A stretch of DNA of 64,000 nucleotides from Haemophilus parainfluenzae T3T1 (GTDB lineage Bacteria > Pseudomonadota > Gammaproteobacteria > Enterobacterales > Pasteurellaceae): NCBI RefSeq assembly GCF_000210895.1, contig NC_015964.1:1943501-2007500 (forward strand), given 5' to 3'. The notes below the pieces were generated by a model. It saw only the letters and a program-made list of their open reading frames with translations, had not been told where the DNA came from and searched no databases. This document shows, one piece after another, positions 8,984 to 18,527 of this stretch (position 1 is the stretch's first letter; every line of letters starts with the position of its first letter). The position numbers and the translations under genes are program-made.

Positions 8984-9012
8984 TTGCCGAAAGCACACAA
9001 AACAAGTATAAT
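8984..9012 (+). promoter_or_regulatory. fabI promoter
   Basis: TTGCCG at 8984-8989, a 17-base spacer and TATAAT at 9007-9012 form a good sigma-70 promoter. A start near 9019 would give a leader of about 30 bases. Confidence 0.65.
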
Positions 9013-9048
9013 CTCGTCGATTTTTTTAACTCAAACATAGGAAAAAAT

Positions 9049-9837
9049 ATGGGTTTCTTAACTGGTAAACGTATTTTAGTAACAGGTCTTGCAAGCAACC
9101 GTTCTATCGCTTACGGGATCGCAAAAGCAATGAAAGAACAAGGTGCTGAACTTGCTTTCACTTATTTAAACGATAAATTACAACCGCGCGTAGAAGAATT
9201 TGCAAAAGAATTTGGTTCTGACATCGTCCTTCCTTTAGACGTAGCGACCGATGAAAGCATCCAAAATTGCTTTGCAGAATTAAGTAAACGTTGGGAAAAA
9301 TTTGATGGTTTCGTACACGCTATCGCATTCGCACCAGGCGATCAATTAGATGGTGATTACGTAAACGCAGCAACTCGTGAAGGCTACCGTATTGCTCACG
9401 ACATCAGTGCATTCAGCTTCGTTGCTATGGCACAAGCGGCACGTCCTTACTTAAATCCAAATGCTGCGTTATTAACCCTTTCTTACTTAGGTGCAGAACG
9501 CGCAATTCCTAACTACAACGTGATGTGTTTAGCGAAAGCATCTCTTGAAGCAGCAACTCGCGTAATGGCAGCTGACTTAGGTAAAGAAGGTATTCGTGTG
9601 AATGCAATTTCTGCAGGTCCAATCCGTACTTTAGCGGCATCAGGTATTAAAAACTTCAAGAAAATGCTTGCTACATTCGAGAAAACCGCAGCATTACGCC
9701 GCACAGTTACTATCGAAGATGTGGGTAATTCAGCTGCATTCTTATGCTCAGATTTAGCATCTGGTATTACTGGTGAAATCGTTCACGTAGATGCAGGTTT
9801 CAGCATCACTGCAATGGGCGAATTAGGCGAAGAATAA
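9049..9837 (+). CDS. fabI: FabI, enoyl-ACP reductase (NADH)
   Basis: Catalyses the last reduction of each fatty acid elongation cycle, trans-2-enoyl-ACP to acyl-ACP. The start at 9049 ([13 protein letters not shown]) follows TAGGAAAA and gives 262 residues, the family length; the open frame extending 23 codons upstream runs across the promoter and is not used. The Rossmann motif [14 protein letters not shown] is at the N-terminus, and the catalytic tyrosine and lysine are in [19 protein letters not shown]. It is the target of triclosan and isoniazid-class inhibitors. A terminator separates it from rnb, the same order as HI1734-HI1733. Confidence 0.95.
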   Translation: MGFLTGKRILVTGLASNRSIAYGIAKAMKEQGAELAFTYLNDKLQPRVEEFAKEFGSDIVLPLDVATDESIQNCFAELSKRWEKFDGFVHAIAFAPGDQLDGDYVNAATREGYRIAHDISAFSFVAMAQAARPYLNPNAALLTLSYLGAERAIPNYNVMCLAKASLEAATRVMAADLGKEGIRVNAISAGPIRTLAASGIKNFKKMLATFEKTAALRRTVTIEDVGNSAAFLCSDLASGITGEIVHVDAGFSITAMGELGEE

Positions 9838-9858
9838 TTTTTCGTACAATCTATTTTT

Positions 9859-9887
9859 AGGCAGGCTTTTCAGTCTGCCTTTTCTCT
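9859..9887 (+). terminator. Terminator after fabI
   Basis: AGGCAG (9859-9864) pairs with CTGCCT (9875-9880) around a T-rich loop, followed by TTTCTCTTTTTTT. Confidence 0.75.
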
Positions 9888-9903
9888 TTTTTTAAATATA
9901 ACT

Positions 9904-11883
9904 ATGTTCCAAGATAATCCACTACTCGCACAACTTAAGCAACAAATCCACGATAGCAAAGAACACGTTGAAGGCGTGGTAAAAAGTACTGATAAAGCTT
10001 ATGGTTTTTTAGAGTGCGATAAAAAAAGCTACTTTATTGCCCCTCCTGCAATGAAAAAAGTGATGCATGGTGACAAAATCAAAGCCACCATTGAAAAGCA
10101 AGGCGATAAAGAGCAAGCTGAACCTGAAGAATTAATTGAACCAATGCTCACGCGCTTTATTGCCAAAGTGCGGTTCAATAAAGACAAGAAATTGCAAGTT
10201 TTAGTTGATCATCCAAATATCAACCAACCAATTGGTGCACAACAAGCTAAATCTGTAAAAGAAGAATTACAAGAGGGTGATTGGGTTGTAGCAAATTTAA
10301 AAACCCACCCATTACGCGATGATCGCTTTTTCTATGCCACCATCAATCAATTTATCTGCCGTGCTGACGATGAATTAGCCCCCTGGTGGGTCACGCTGGC
10401 ACGCCATGAACAATCTCGTCATCCTGTGCAAGGTGCAGAAAGCTATGAGATGTTAGATCAACAAACACGTGAAGATCTGACCGCACTTCATTTTGTTACT
10501 ATTGACTCTGAAAGCACACAGGATATGGACGATGCTCTTTACATCGAACCTATCGAGCAAGATGGTACGCAAACCGGCTGGCGATTAGTCGTTGCCATTG
10601 CGGATCCCACAGCTTACATTGCATTAGATTCACAAATTGAAAAAGATGCAAAACAGCGTTGTTTCACCAATTATTTGCCAGGCTTCAACATCCCAATGTT
10701 GCCACGTGAATTATCTGATGAATTATGCTCATTAATGGAAAATGAAACTCGCCCTGCATTAGTATGTTACATTGAAACGGATCTTGCAGGTAACATCACG
10801 GCTAAACCGCGTTTTGTGTCCGCTTATGTGCAATCTAAAGCAAAATTAGCCTATAACAAAATTTCAGATTATTTAGAACAAGTACCGGATGCATGGCAAC
10901 CGGAAACACCTGAAATTGCCCAGCAAATTGATTGGTTACATCAATTTACTCAAGCGCGTATTCAATGGCGTAAAACCCATTCATTGTTATTTAAAGAGAA
11001 ACCGGATTATTCCTTTATTCTCGCTGAAAATGGCAAAGTAAAAGAAATTAAGGCGGAATATCGTCGTATTGCAAATCAAATCGTGGAAGAATCCATGATT
11101 ATTGCCAACATTTGTGCCGCTCAATTCTTAGCGGAGCATGCACAAACAGGTATCTTTAATACACACACGGGATTTGATAAGAAATTCTTAGAAAATGCGC
11201 ATAATTTCTTAATGGCAAATTTAGCCAATGAAGAAAATCAAGCTGAACTTGCTGAACGTTATTCGGTGGAAAATTTGGCAACCTTAAAAGGTTATTGCCA
11301 AATGCGTCATGATATTGAACCGATTGAAGGTGACTATTTAGAATTCCGTTTACGTCGTTATTTAACCTTTGCGGAGTTTAAATCCGAACTTGCTCCACAT
11401 TTTGGGCTTGGATTAGAAGGTTATGCGACCTGGACATCGCCTATCCGTAAATATTCCGATATGGTGAACCATCGTTTAATTAAAGCCGTGCTCACACAGC
11501 AAGCTTGTGAAAAACCACAAGATGAAGTCCTTGCTCGCTTACAAGAAGCCCGTCGTCAAAATCGCTTGGTTGAGCGTGATATTGCCGATTGGCTATATTG
11601 TCGCTACCTTGCTGATAAAGTAGCTGAAAATGTGGAATTTGATGCAGAAGTACAAGATGTGATGCGTGGTGGTTTACGTGTTCAATTATTAGAAAATGGC
11701 GCATCTATGTTCGTACCAGCTTCTACATTGCATCCAAATAAAGATGAAATGCAAGTGAATGCTGATGAATTAGCGCTGTATATTCAAGGGGAGCGCCGTT
11801 ACAAAATCGGTGATTTAGTGAAAGTAAAACTCACCGAAGTTCGAGAAGAAACTCGTAGTATTGTCGGTCAATTAATCATTTAA
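9904..11883 (+). CDS. rnb: RNase II, processive 3'-5' exoribonuclease
   Basis: Degrades single-stranded RNA to nucleoside monophosphates in the cytoplasm. The 659 residues are slightly longer than E. coli RNase II. Cold-shock domains fill the first about 190 residues. The RNB catalytic domain begins near 195 with SESTQDMDDALY, whose aspartates bind magnesium, and continues with NYLPGFNIPMLPRELSDELC and TSPIRKYSDMVNHR. A C-terminal S1 domain includes GGLRVQLLENGASMFVPAS. The RNB/S1 layout without an N-terminal extension separates it from RNase R. It is monocistronic, with a terminator on each side. Confidence 0.95.
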   Translation: MFQDNPLLAQLKQQIHDSKEHVEGVVKSTDKAYGFLECDKKSYFIAPPAMKKVMHGDKIKATIEKQGDKEQAEPEELIEPMLTRFIAKVRFNKDKKLQVLVDHPNINQPIGAQQAKSVKEELQEGDWVVANLKTHPLRDDRFFYATINQFICRADDELAPWWVTLARHEQSRHPVQGAESYEMLDQQTREDLTALHFVTIDSESTQDMDDALYIEPIEQDGTQTGWRLVVAIADPTAYIALDSQIEKDAKQRCFTNYLPGFNIPMLPRELSDELCSLMENETRPALVCYIETDLAGNITAKPRFVSAYVQSKAKLAYNKISDYLEQVPDAWQPETPEIAQQIDWLHQFTQARIQWRKTHSLLFKEKPDYSFILAENGKVKEIKAEYRRIANQIVEESMIIANICAAQFLAEHAQTGIFNTHTGFDKKFLENAHNFLMANLANEENQAELAERYSVENLATLKGYCQMRHDIEPIEGDYLEFRLRRYLTFAEFKSELAPHFGLGLEGYATWTSPIRKYSDMVNHRLIKAVLTQQACEKPQDEVLARLQEARRQNRLVERDIADWLYCRYLADKVAENVEFDAEVQDVMRGGLRVQLLENGASMFVPASTLHPNKDEMQVNADELALYIQGERRYKIGDLVKVKLTEVREETRSIVGQLII

Positions 11884-11907
11884 TGACCACTTCCCTCTAT
11901 TTAGAAG

Positions 11908-11940
11908 TACCGCTCGTTACACAACAGGCGGTATTTTTTT
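11908..11940 (+). terminator. Terminator after rnb
   Basis: TACCGC (11908-11913) pairs with GCGGTA (11928-11933), followed by seven T residues. Confidence 0.75.
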
Positions 11941-12039
11941 ATAGAACCTAAGTTATAAAAATATTTTGTACGTCTATAGTATTAAATAAAAGGATTATTG
12001 GGATATATTGAAGAACATCAAGATGAGATATTGATATGA

Positions 12040-12064
12040 TATCCCCGCCTTGAAGGCGGGGATA
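12040..12064. other. Perfect GC-rich hairpin without T-tract
   Basis: TATCCCCGCCT at 12040-12050 pairs perfectly over 11 bases with AGGCGGGGATA at 12054-12064, with a three-base TGA loop. Neither strand has a T run after it, so it is not a textbook terminator. It lies at the downstream end of the maltose island, 21 bases after the permease stop codon, and may help end that transcript or protect its 3' end. Confidence 0.6.
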
Positions 12065-12084
12065 AAATAGATATTTAGGTAGAA

Positions 12085-13749
12085 TTACATTTTAGGAATT
12101 TCTACGCCAGATGAAAGCACGTCTTGAATATCTGATTTTAAAACATCTGCTTTTGGTCCATAAATCGCTTGGATACCAGAACCTTTCACAATAAAGCCCA
12201 TTGCGCCTGCTTGTTTCCAGCTTGCTTCATCACCGACTAAATCTGGATTATGTACAGTGATACGTAAACGAGTCATACAAGCATCAACATCTGCAATATT
12301 ATTACGTCCACCAAGTAAGTTGATGATTTGAATAACTTGCGCGCTAGCATCCGCCACTTTTGGCTCATTGCTAGAAGCTTCATCTGAACCTTTTGCATCA
12401 TAGTTACCATTACGGCCTGCTGTGGCAAGATTAAATTTCTTAATCATAAAGTTCGCGATAAAGAACATAGCAACGGCAAATAGGATAGATACCCAAATAA
12501 AGTTGATTACATCCATACCAATGCCAGCTTTAATCGCCATTGGTGTACGCGTTAAGAACTCAATGTTACCGAAGGAATGCACACGTAAGTCCACGATATC
12601 TGCCATTGCGAAAGCACAACCTTGTACTAAGGCATAAACAATATAAAGCGGTAATGCGACAAACATAAACATGTATTCGATTGGCTCTGTTACGCCTGTT
12701 AAGAACACGGCAAGTGCAGATGAAAGGAAAATACCTTTATAAAGTTTTTTCTTATCTTCATCTACGTTGATATACATCGCGAGTGTCAAGCCCATTAAGA
12801 TACCAGTTGAACCAATCATTTGTCCTACTTTGAAGCGAGCAGGTGTCACAGTTGAAAGAAGTTCGTTATATTGCGTTAAATTACCTGCATCTTTAAGGTT
12901 GATTAAGTCAGTCACCCAGGCAAGCCAAAGTGGATCTTGACCAAATACTTGTTTACCTTGTTGTGCACCAGTTAAGAACTCATAAGTACCGCCTAATGAA
13001 GTGTAGTTCATTGGGATGGTCAACATGTGGTGTAAACCAAATGGAAGCAATAGACGCTCTAAGGTACCGTAAATAAATGGTGCTAAAATTGGCGCTGAGT
13101 TTTGTGAGTTAGCAATCCATTGACCGAAATGATTAATTCCTGTTTGAACTAAAGGCCAGAATAATGATAGGAAGATCGCCACTAATACAGAACGATAAAT
13201 GACGACGAAAGGAACAAAGCGTTTACCATTAAAGAAAGTGAGTACTTCAGGCAATTTACGGAAATTGTAGTAACGGTTAAAAGTTGTTGCACCCACAAAA
13301 CCGGCGATAATACCAACGAACACACCCATATTTAACGCAGGTTGCCCAAGCACATTCACAAAGTAATTCGCCACAGGAATTTCACCGGCCAATACTGTAC
13401 TTACATGTGCATTTGGATCCGCTAGCATTTCAAGTTTCACACCGAAAAAGTTACCGGTAATTAAGTTAATTAAAATGAAAGCCAGGCCTGCTGCAAATGC
13501 CCCACCCGCACGCTCATTTGCCCAGCTACCACCAATCGCTAAAGCAAATAACAAATGAAGGTTACCAATAATCCCCCAACCAATTTGGGCGATAATGTTT
13601 CCGACAAGCGCTAGCCATTCTGCGTCACTAATCAAAGGCAGTGAGTTACCAATACTCACCATTAAACCCGCTGCTGGCATAACGGCAATCACAACCATTA
13701 GGCATTTACCGAATTTTTGCCAAAACTCAAAACTGAGTAGTTTTTTCAT
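12085..13749 (-). CDS. PTS glucose/maltose permease, EIICB (no EIIA domain)
   Basis: Imports and phosphorylates a sugar at the inner membrane. The EIIC domain fills about residues 1-430, with many hydrophobic helices and conserved strings such as GLHHMLTIPMNYT and GVTEPIEYMF. A linker rich in S, E and D follows, then an EIIB domain with the phosphorylated cysteine in DVDACMTRLR (Cys491 of 554). From memory, the closest relatives are streptococcal glucose/maltose EIIs, which carry a further C-terminal EIIA domain; this protein stops right after EIIB, so it must use a separate EIIA, most likely the host EIIA-Glc. The start has a perfect AGGAGG. It is the last gene of the operon, 10 bases after the MapP-like gene. 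Context points to maltose. Confidence 0.88.
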   Translation of the reverse strand: MKKLLSFEFWQKFGKCLMVVIAVMPAAGLMVSIGNSLPLISDAEWLALVGNIIAQIGWGIIGNLHLLFALAIGGSWANERAGGAFAAGLAFILINLITGNFFGVKLEMLADPNAHVSTVLAGEIPVANYFVNVLGQPALNMGVFVGIIAGFVGATTFNRYYNFRKLPEVLTFFNGKRFVPFVVIYRSVLVAIFLSLFWPLVQTGINHFGQWIANSQNSAPILAPFIYGTLERLLLPFGLHHMLTIPMNYTSLGGTYEFLTGAQQGKQVFGQDPLWLAWVTDLINLKDAGNLTQYNELLSTVTPARFKVGQMIGSTGILMGLTLAMYINVDEDKKKLYKGIFLSSALAVFLTGVTEPIEYMFMFVALPLYIVYALVQGCAFAMADIVDLRVHSFGNIEFLTRTPMAIKAGIGMDVINFIWVSILFAVAMFFIANFMIKKFNLATAGRNGNYDAKGSDEASSNEPKVADASAQVIQIINLLGGRNNIADVDACMTRLRITVHNPDLVGDEASWKQAGAMGFIVKGSGIQAIYGPKADVLKSDIQDVLSSGVEIPKM

Positions 13750-13759
13750 ATCAATCCTC

Positions 13760-14551
13760 CTACAAGATGAGATCTACTTCTACGCCAAAATGGTCGGAAA
13801 CAATCGGTTTATTTTTGCCATTAAAAATAACCTGATTGGATAAAACCCTTTTTGCTTGGTTTAAAAAAATATAATCTAACCGCTTTTCTTGACTATGGCC
13901 TTTCCAGCCGTCAATCGCTTTCTCTACAGTGATGCCGCTATCCTTCTGCTCTGCCATTTCAAAAGTATCGAATAAGCCTAAGGATTTAATTTGCTGATAA
14001 GCTTTCTGATCGCTTATTGCATCGGTATTGAAATCCCCCATCAGAATTTTAAGATTCGCACTTTGACTTCGCTCTACAATATAACGAACATTATCGAGTT
14101 GGTTTTCCCCATCACAATTTGGCAAATTGATATGGCAAGAATAACATTCAATTAACTGACCTTGATATTCTACCGTCAAACCAATGATTTTACGCGAGAG
14201 AATCGAGTCAAGACGTTGGTGTTGGCTACAATAAAACGCATCAACATCATAAACAGGCAAACGGGTTAAAAACGCAATACCTTCATCATATTTATCATAA
14301 CCAATATGCGAATTGCTCCAAAAAAGCGAGTATTTCTGTGCAACGCGTTGATTGATTTTATTTAACAGAATGACACCATAGTTATCTTGCTTTAACGTTG
14401 GCGAAATAGCAGGAGCCGACATCAATTGATTCACCTCTTGTAAGGCAATAATGTCATAGTCCTTTTCCACAATAGTATCAGCAAGAATCTCTATTTTTTC
14501 CGCTTGGTTAGCTTCTAACCAAGCGTGTACATTCAGGGTAAGTAGTTTCAT
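13760..14551 (-). CDS. mapP: EEP-superfamily phosphatase, MapP-like (maltose 6'-phosphate)
   Basis: A 263-residue endonuclease/exonuclease/phosphatase fold protein. Active-site motifs are in order: LTLNVHAW, DIIALQEVNQ (metal-binding Glu), HINLPNCDG, LMGDFNTDA and the final SDHFGVE. The family includes nucleases, but its place directly between a maltodextrin phosphorylase gene and a PTS glucose/maltose permease gene fits MapP of Enterococcus faecalis, which removes phosphate from maltose 6'-phosphate after PTS uptake. It has a strong AAGGGGGG ribosome site, 11 bases after the phosphorylase stop codon. The fold is certain; the substrate is inferred from context. Confidence 0.72.
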   Translation of the reverse strand: MKLLTLNVHAWLEANQAEKIEILADTIVEKDYDIIALQEVNQLMSAPAISPTLKQDNYGVILLNKINQRVAQKYSLFWSNSHIGYDKYDEGIAFLTRLPVYDVDAFYCSQHQRLDSILSRKIIGLTVEYQGQLIECYSCHINLPNCDGENQLDNVRYIVERSQSANLKILMGDFNTDAISDQKAYQQIKSLGLFDTFEMAEQKDSGITVEKAIDGWKGHSQEKRLDYIFLNQAKRVLSNQVIFNGKNKPIVSDHFGVEVDLIL

Positions 14552-14562
14552 TGCTTCCCCCC

Positions 14563-16827
14563 TTAGCCCTCACAATGCCAAATGTCTGCATTATATTGAG
14601 CGATCGTGCGGTCAGATGAGAAGAAGCCCGCTTTGGCGATATTGTGAACGACTTTCTCATTCCAACTATCTTGATCTTCATAATCGGCTAAGATTTGTTC
14701 TTTCGCTTCAACATAAGCATTAAAGTCGATTAACGTCATAAACCAGTCTTTATTCAATAATTCGTTATAAAGACGTTCTAAACGTGTTTTATTGCCTAAT
14801 TTCACTACTGCAGGATTCAGAATAAAATCGACCGCTCTTTTAATATCTTTGTCGTTTTCATAATACTCTTTTGAAACATAACCTGCTGTTTCATAAAGTT
14901 TAATAATGCTTTCTGAATCTTTACCGAATGTATAGATATTTTCAGCGCCGGCTAATTCTGCAATCTCAACATTGGCGCCATCCATCGTACCTAATGTTAA
15001 CGCCCCATTAAGCATAAATTTCATATTCCCTGTACCAGAAGCTTCTTTAGAGGCAAGTGAAATTTGTTCTGAAATATCGGTTGCTGGAATCAGTTTTTCC
15101 GCCACGCTCACATTATAGTTTTCCACTAAATGGACGTTTAAATACTTGTTCACTTTAGGATCATTATTGATTAACTCAGATAAGCAAAGAATTAAGTGAA
15201 TAATATCCTGTGCAATCACATAAGCAGGTGCCGCTTTTCCGCCGAAAATCACGGTAATTTTACGTTTTGGTAATTTACCTGCTTTAATTTCTAAGTATTT
15301 ATGAATCACATAAAGCGCATTCATTTGTTGGCGTTTATATTCATGGAAACGCTTAATTTGCGTATCAATGATTGAATTTTCATCTAACTCAATACCTTTA
15401 TTTTCTTTAAGGTACGCTTTTAGTGCTAATTTATTTTCAAACTTAATTTTCGCTAATTGTTTATGAACCTTTTTATCATCTTTAAAGGCTAACAATTTCT
15501 CTAATTTCGTTGCATCATGCAAATACTCATCGCCAATCAATTCTTTAATGTAAGCGGCTAATGCTTGGTTAGAAAACTCTAACCAACGACGGAAGGTAAT
15601 GCCGTTTGTCTTATTATTGAATTTTTCAGGATATAACGCATAGAACGCTTTAAGTTCTGAATTTTTCAAAATCTCCGTATGTAATGCTGCCACACCATTT
15701 ACAGAATTTGAAAAGTGGATGTCCATGTGCGCCATATGCACACGTTTTTGTTTATCAATAATTTGTACGGCAGGATCTTTATATTCTGCACGCACTAATT
15801 TATCTAATTTTTTAATGATCACCACCAAATGAGGTACCACTTCATCTAGATAATCGAGTGGCCATTTTTCTAATGCTTCAGCCAAAATGGTATGGTTTGT
15901 ATAGCCCACCATATTACGTACGATTTCAACAGCTTCAGCAAATTTAATCTGATGTTTTTCAGTTAATAAGCGAATTAATTCAGGAATCACCATTGAAGGG
16001 TGTGTATCATTGATCTGTACATACGCATAATCGGCTAAATCATGTAAGTTACTACCACGCGCAATCGCTTCATCAATTAATAATTGTGCCGCATTTGATA
16101 CCATGAAGTATTGTTGATAAATACGTAATAATTCCCCGTTTTTATCTGAATCATCTGGGTAAAGGAATAAAGTCAGATTTTCTTCAATCGCAGTTTTATC
16201 AAACTCGATACCTTTTTTAATCAGTTTAGGATTCACTGATTGAATATCAAACAAATTGAGATAGTTCTTCGTATCTTTCTTATAACCTAAAATATCAATA
16301 CGATCTAATTTAGAGGTTAATGTAAATTTCTTAAATGGTACTTCATAGCTAATATCTGTTGGAATTAACCAAGAGTTATCCTCAATCCAATCATTAGGCT
16401 CGGCATGTTGTTCATTCTTTTTAAAGACTTGTTTGAACAAACCATAATGATAATTTAAACCTACCCCCTCAGCATTTAAGCCAAGCGTAGACATTGAATC
16501 AATAAAACAAGAAGCCAAACGCCCTAAACCACCATTTCCTAAAGACGGTTCTGGCTCAATATCTTCAATATAGCTTAATGATTTACCCACACTTTCTAAT
16601 TCCGCTTTGATATCTTGATACACACCAAGGTTAATCAGGTTATTAGAAAGTAATTTACCAATTAAGAATTCTGCAGAAATATAATAAACCTTACGTTTAC
16701 CTGTGTTTTTAGGTTTATCTGCTGAAAGTGTTTTTACGTAATTTAATAATTGAATATAAGTTTCTTTATCGCTTAATTGTTCAAGCGATTTATTGGTTTC
16801 GTTTTTTACAAAGGTACTAAATTTCAT
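14563..16827 (-). CDS. malP: Maltodextrin/glycogen phosphorylase, streptococcal type
   Basis: Phosphorolyses alpha-1,4-glucan chains to glucose 1-phosphate. The pyridoxal phosphate lysine lies in [14 protein letters not shown], and family landmarks include [37 protein letters not shown] and [13 protein letters not shown]. At 754 residues it is shorter than enterobacterial MalP (about 797) and GlgP (about 815) and matches the streptococcal length. Strings such as [32 protein letters not shown] and [12 protein letters not shown] are as I remember them in streptococcal MalP. It begins two bases after the malQ stop codon. This supports acquisition of the operon from a Firmicute. Confidence 0.92.
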   Translation of the reverse strand: MKFSTFVKNETNKSLEQLSDKETYIQLLNYVKTLSADKPKNTGKRKVYYISAEFLIGKLLSNNLINLGVYQDIKAELESVGKSLSYIEDIEPEPSLGNGGLGRLASCFIDSMSTLGLNAEGVGLNYHYGLFKQVFKKNEQHAEPNDWIEDNSWLIPTDISYEVPFKKFTLTSKLDRIDILGYKKDTKNYLNLFDIQSVNPKLIKKGIEFDKTAIEENLTLFLYPDDSDKNGELLRIYQQYFMVSNAAQLLIDEAIARGSNLHDLADYAYVQINDTHPSMVIPELIRLLTEKHQIKFAEAVEIVRNMVGYTNHTILAEALEKWPLDYLDEVVPHLVVIIKKLDKLVRAEYKDPAVQIIDKQKRVHMAHMDIHFSNSVNGVAALHTEILKNSELKAFYALYPEKFNNKTNGITFRRWLEFSNQALAAYIKELIGDEYLHDATKLEKLLAFKDDKKVHKQLAKIKFENKLALKAYLKENKGIELDENSIIDTQIKRFHEYKRQQMNALYVIHKYLEIKAGKLPKRKITVIFGGKAAPAYVIAQDIIHLILCLSELINNDPKVNKYLNVHLVENYNVSVAEKLIPATDISEQISLASKEASGTGNMKFMLNGALTLGTMDGANVEIAELAGAENIYTFGKDSESIIKLYETAGYVSKEYYENDKDIKRAVDFILNPAVVKLGNKTRLERLYNELLNKDWFMTLIDFNAYVEAKEQILADYEDQDSWNEKVVHNIAKAGFFSSDRTIAQYNADIWHCEG

Positions 16828-16829
16828 TA

Positions 16830-18335
16830 TTATTTTTCCTGATTCGCACGTTGATATAACGTGGTCATTTTTGCTAAAAAGTCTTTTTTATCTTGCGTTA
16901 AATCTGATTGCTGCATTCTCCATTGCCAGTTTCCACCAATTGTTGAAGGCACGTTCATTCTTGAACTCGCTGGCAAATCTAAAACATCTTGCATTGTTGC
17001 AATCGCGGTATTGCTAACGGTTGCAAAAAGCTGACGAATCATCGCTTGACAAATCGATTCATCCTCATGGCGATGCGTATAATCATTGATATATTGCTGC
17101 TGTTGTTCAGTCAGGCTGTTATACCAACCATTGGTCACATCGTTATCATGTGTGCCGGTATAAACAATGGAATGCGGGATGCAATAATGCGGGCTATCTA
17201 AGCTTTCTCCGCTAACATCTTCAAAGCCAAATTGCAGAATCTTCATGCCAGGATAGTTACAGTCTGTAAGCAATTTTCTGGCTTTGTCATCAATATTACC
17301 TAAATCTTCGGCAATAATCGGTAAATCGCCCAATTGCTCTTTAACGGCTTTAAATAAGTCATAACCTGGGCCTGGCTGCCAGCTACCATCTTTAGCAACC
17401 TCTGCTTTTCCGTCTACTTGCCAATAATCAGAGAAACCTTTGAAATGGTCGATACGTAGTACATCATAAATTTTGAAGCTTTCTTCAATGCGGTGAATCC
17501 ACCAAGCGTAGCCTTGTTTTTTATGTTCTTCCCAAGCGTAAAGCGGATTGCCCCAAAGTTGTCCTGTTGCACTGAATTGATCGGCTGGGACCCCCGCGAC
17601 AAAAAGCGGATTGCGTTCTTCATCTAATTGGAAGAGTTCTGGTTTTGTCCAAACCTCTACGCTATCTGCAGCCACGTAAATCGGCATATCACCGATGATC
17701 TGAATGCCTTTTTGATTTGCGTAATTTTTTAATTCAGTCCATTGTTTGAAGAAGAAATATTGCGTCACTTTAAAGTACTGAATTTGCTCCGCTAACATGG
17801 TGCGATATTTTTCCAATGCACTTGGATCTCGAGCCACAGCTTTTTTATCATCCCATTTTTGCAATGCTTGATTGCCAAAATGCTCTTTAATTGCCATAAA
17901 CTCAGCAAAATCATCCAACCATAAACGATTGCTTTTCTCGAAGTGTTTGAAATCAGCTTGGAATGATTGATTCTCTAAAAAATTTTTCACGGCTGTTTCT
18001 AAAATCGGACGGCGCGCGTAGAAGATACGTTCATAATCCACGCTAGTTGGATCATCACCAAAATTGACCGAAGCATAATCCGATTCTTTCAACAAGCCCA
18101 TTTGGGTTAATAAATCAAAATCAATAAGATGAGTATTACCTGCAACCGCAGAGAAAGATTGATAAGGAGAATCACCATAACTGGTGGTAGTGAGTGGAAG
18201 AATTTGCCAATAAGTTTGTTTGGTTTCAACTAAAAAATCGACAAAATCATAAGCGGATTGCCCAAAACTACCAATCCCAAATGCATTTGGTAGTGAGGTA
18301 ATGTGCATAAGAACACCACTTGAACGAGTAAGCAT
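16830..18335 (-). CDS. malQ: 4-alpha-glucanotransferase (amylomaltase), short type
   Basis: Transfers glucan chains between maltodextrins, lengthening maltose into phosphorylase substrates and releasing glucose. GH77 motifs are present: [11 protein letters not shown] near the N-terminus, the nucleophile in LRIDHFKGF, the acid/base in IIAEDLG, and TGTHDND. At 501 residues it is the short Firmicute type; enterobacterial MalQ is near 690 because of an extra N-terminal domain. The strong ribosome site AAAGGAG precedes the start at 18335. It is the first gene of the maltose operon and is divergent from the GntR regulator. Confidence 0.93.
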   Translation of the reverse strand: MLTRSSGVLMHITSLPNAFGIGSFGQSAYDFVDFLVETKQTYWQILPLTTTSYGDSPYQSFSAVAGNTHLIDFDLLTQMGLLKESDYASVNFGDDPTSVDYERIFYARRPILETAVKNFLENQSFQADFKHFEKSNRLWLDDFAEFMAIKEHFGNQALQKWDDKKAVARDPSALEKYRTMLAEQIQYFKVTQYFFFKQWTELKNYANQKGIQIIGDMPIYVAADSVEVWTKPELFQLDEERNPLFVAGVPADQFSATGQLWGNPLYAWEEHKKQGYAWWIHRIEESFKIYDVLRIDHFKGFSDYWQVDGKAEVAKDGSWQPGPGYDLFKAVKEQLGDLPIIAEDLGNIDDKARKLLTDCNYPGMKILQFGFEDVSGESLDSPHYCIPHSIVYTGTHDNDVTNGWYNSLTEQQQQYINDYTHRHEDESICQAMIRQLFATVSNTAIATMQDVLDLPASSRMNVPSTIGGNWQWRMQQSDLTQDKKDFLAKMTTLYQRANQEK

Positions 18336-18369
18336 AATATCTCCTTTAGGAAGTCATCATTTTTCGCTT

Positions 18370-18488
18370 ATTCTAACCTAAACATATTTTAATGCAACAA
18401 CATATACGTAAAAGTTTAAAACATTTTCGTAAAAGATTGGTTTTCATTAAAATTTATACGTATAACATTAAGGATTTTATGATATGCT
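18370..18488. promoter_or_regulatory. Divergent mal promoters with three operator-like sites
   Basis: For malQ (minus strand) TTGCAT (18397-18392) and TAGAAT (18375-18370) are spaced by 16 bases. For the regulator (plus strand) an extended -10 TGATATGCT ends at 18488. Three related sites lie between: TATACGTAAA (18403-18412), TTTTCGTAAA (18425-18434) and the perfect palindrome TATACGTATA (18455-18464). The first two start 22 bases apart, two helix turns. The third covers the place of the regulator's -35 region, which suggests autoregulation. These are the likely binding sites of the GntR protein. Confidence 0.6.
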
Positions 18489-18527
18489 ATTAACACATTT
18501 ATGGAGCGGCTGATAAAAGGATAAGAA

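Noticed and set aside
12040-12064. Insertion-sequence (IS200/IS605) end
   Set aside because: Only one hairpin is present; no transposase, TnpB or second end is found nearby.
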